This document shows positions 13,788-15,677 of a DNA stretch of 15,677 nucleotides, one piece after another; the stretch's first letter is position 1, and every line of letters begins with the position of its first letter. Location of the stretch: assembly GCA_022600255.1 (NCBI GenBank), contig JAHZKU010000255.1, forward strand, positions 1-15,677. The letters are read 5' to 3'. The position numbers were made by a program, and so were the translations under genes. This DNA is from Actinomycetes bacterium. GTDB lineage: Bacteria; Actinomycetota; Actinomycetes; S36-B12; GCA-2699445. The notes beneath the pieces were generated by a model that saw only the letters and a program-made list of their open reading frames with translations, was not told the DNA's origin and ran no database searches.

Positions 13788-13793
13788 ACCGTA
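13788..13793 (-). promoter_or_regulatory. -10 box for leaderless transcript of the exported protein
   Basis: TACGGT (TANNNT) on the minus strand, 6 nt before ATG 13781; no Shine-Dalgarno is present. Confidence 0.5.
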
Positions 13794-13853
13794 ACTGGCC
13801 TGGCAGCGATCACCGAAACAACGTCCCGCAGCGGCGAAATTCTGGCGCAGAGT

Positions 13854-13899
13854 CACGAAACCCCGACCTGCGGTTATAAACCGAGGCCGGGGTTTCGTG
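13854..13899 (-). terminator. I-shaped terminator hairpin downstream of clpC
   Basis: Outer perfect 12-bp stem CACGAAACCCCG / CGGGGTTTCGTG, then one mismatch, then CCT/AGG and CGGTT/AACCG around an ATA loop with a single bulged G: about 20 paired bases in 46 nt. It starts about 50 bp after the clpC stop. No U-tract follows on either strand, as is usual for actinobacterial I-shaped terminators. It isolates clpC from the exported-protein gene. Confidence 0.85.
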
Positions 13900-13951
13900 T
13901 GCACTCACGCCGGTCACTAGTCACTCGCCAGCGCCGGCCACAATCGCGTTC

Positions 13952-15677
<1,726 letters not shown>

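Overview
This 15.7 kb window looks like a chromosomal segment of an actinobacterium (Actinomycetota). The pointers are: GC content of roughly 60% by eye; a 32-residue bS22-type ribosomal protein gene; AcuC, ClpC and RadA proteins of actinobacterial type; a CtpE-like P-type ATPase; and several genes that appear to be translated from leaderless transcripts (TANNNT box 6-7 nt before the start codon). The block Ppx/GppA - TIM-barrel protein - proC - bS22 - GalE2-like SDR matches the order I recall from the Mycobacterium tuberculosis Rv0496-Rv0501 region. The radA - exported protein - clpC part recalls the Rv3585-Rv3596c region. I see no insertion sequence, CRISPR array, tRNA, rRNA or phage gene. 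The lineage below phylum level cannot be fixed by reading alone.

Layout, left to right. On the minus strand from 9228 down to 1: Ppx/GppA phosphatase (9228-8302), CtpE-like cation ATPase (8305-5924) and a TIM-barrel sugar isomerase-like protein (5931-5035) form an overlapping, probably co-translated cluster. Next come a TetR regulator (4952-4365), a monofunctional proline dehydrogenase (4183-3251), pyrroline-5-carboxylate reductase proC (3185-2376), the deacetylase acuC (2371-1154), about 340 bp without a gene, bS22 (815-717) and a truncated extended SDR/epimerase (662-1).

On the plus strand are an uncharacterised nine-cysteine protein (9470-10267) and radA (10428-11810). The cysteine protein diverges from ppx, and both starts carry a leaderless -10 box. 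Back on the minus strand are an AI-2E/PerM-family permease (12989-11814) that converges on radA with 3 bp between stops, an anchored exported protein (13781-13179), and the 3' two thirds of clpC (15677-13952) ending before a large I-shaped terminator hairpin.

How the genes may work together: proC and proline dehydrogenase are the opposing steps of proline/P5C metabolism, and the dehydrogenase has its own promoter and structured leader just behind a TetR gene. Ppx and CtpE could link phosphate/polyphosphate or (p)ppGpp turnover with divalent cation (Ca2+) transport. RadA and ClpC are housekeeping repair and proteostasis factors. No clear new multi-gene system is visible. The most open items are the nine-cysteine protein, the coupled ppx-ctpE-isomerase cluster, an SDR that has lost its catalytic Tyr/Lys, an altered RadA motif, and several well-formed inverted repeats between genes.
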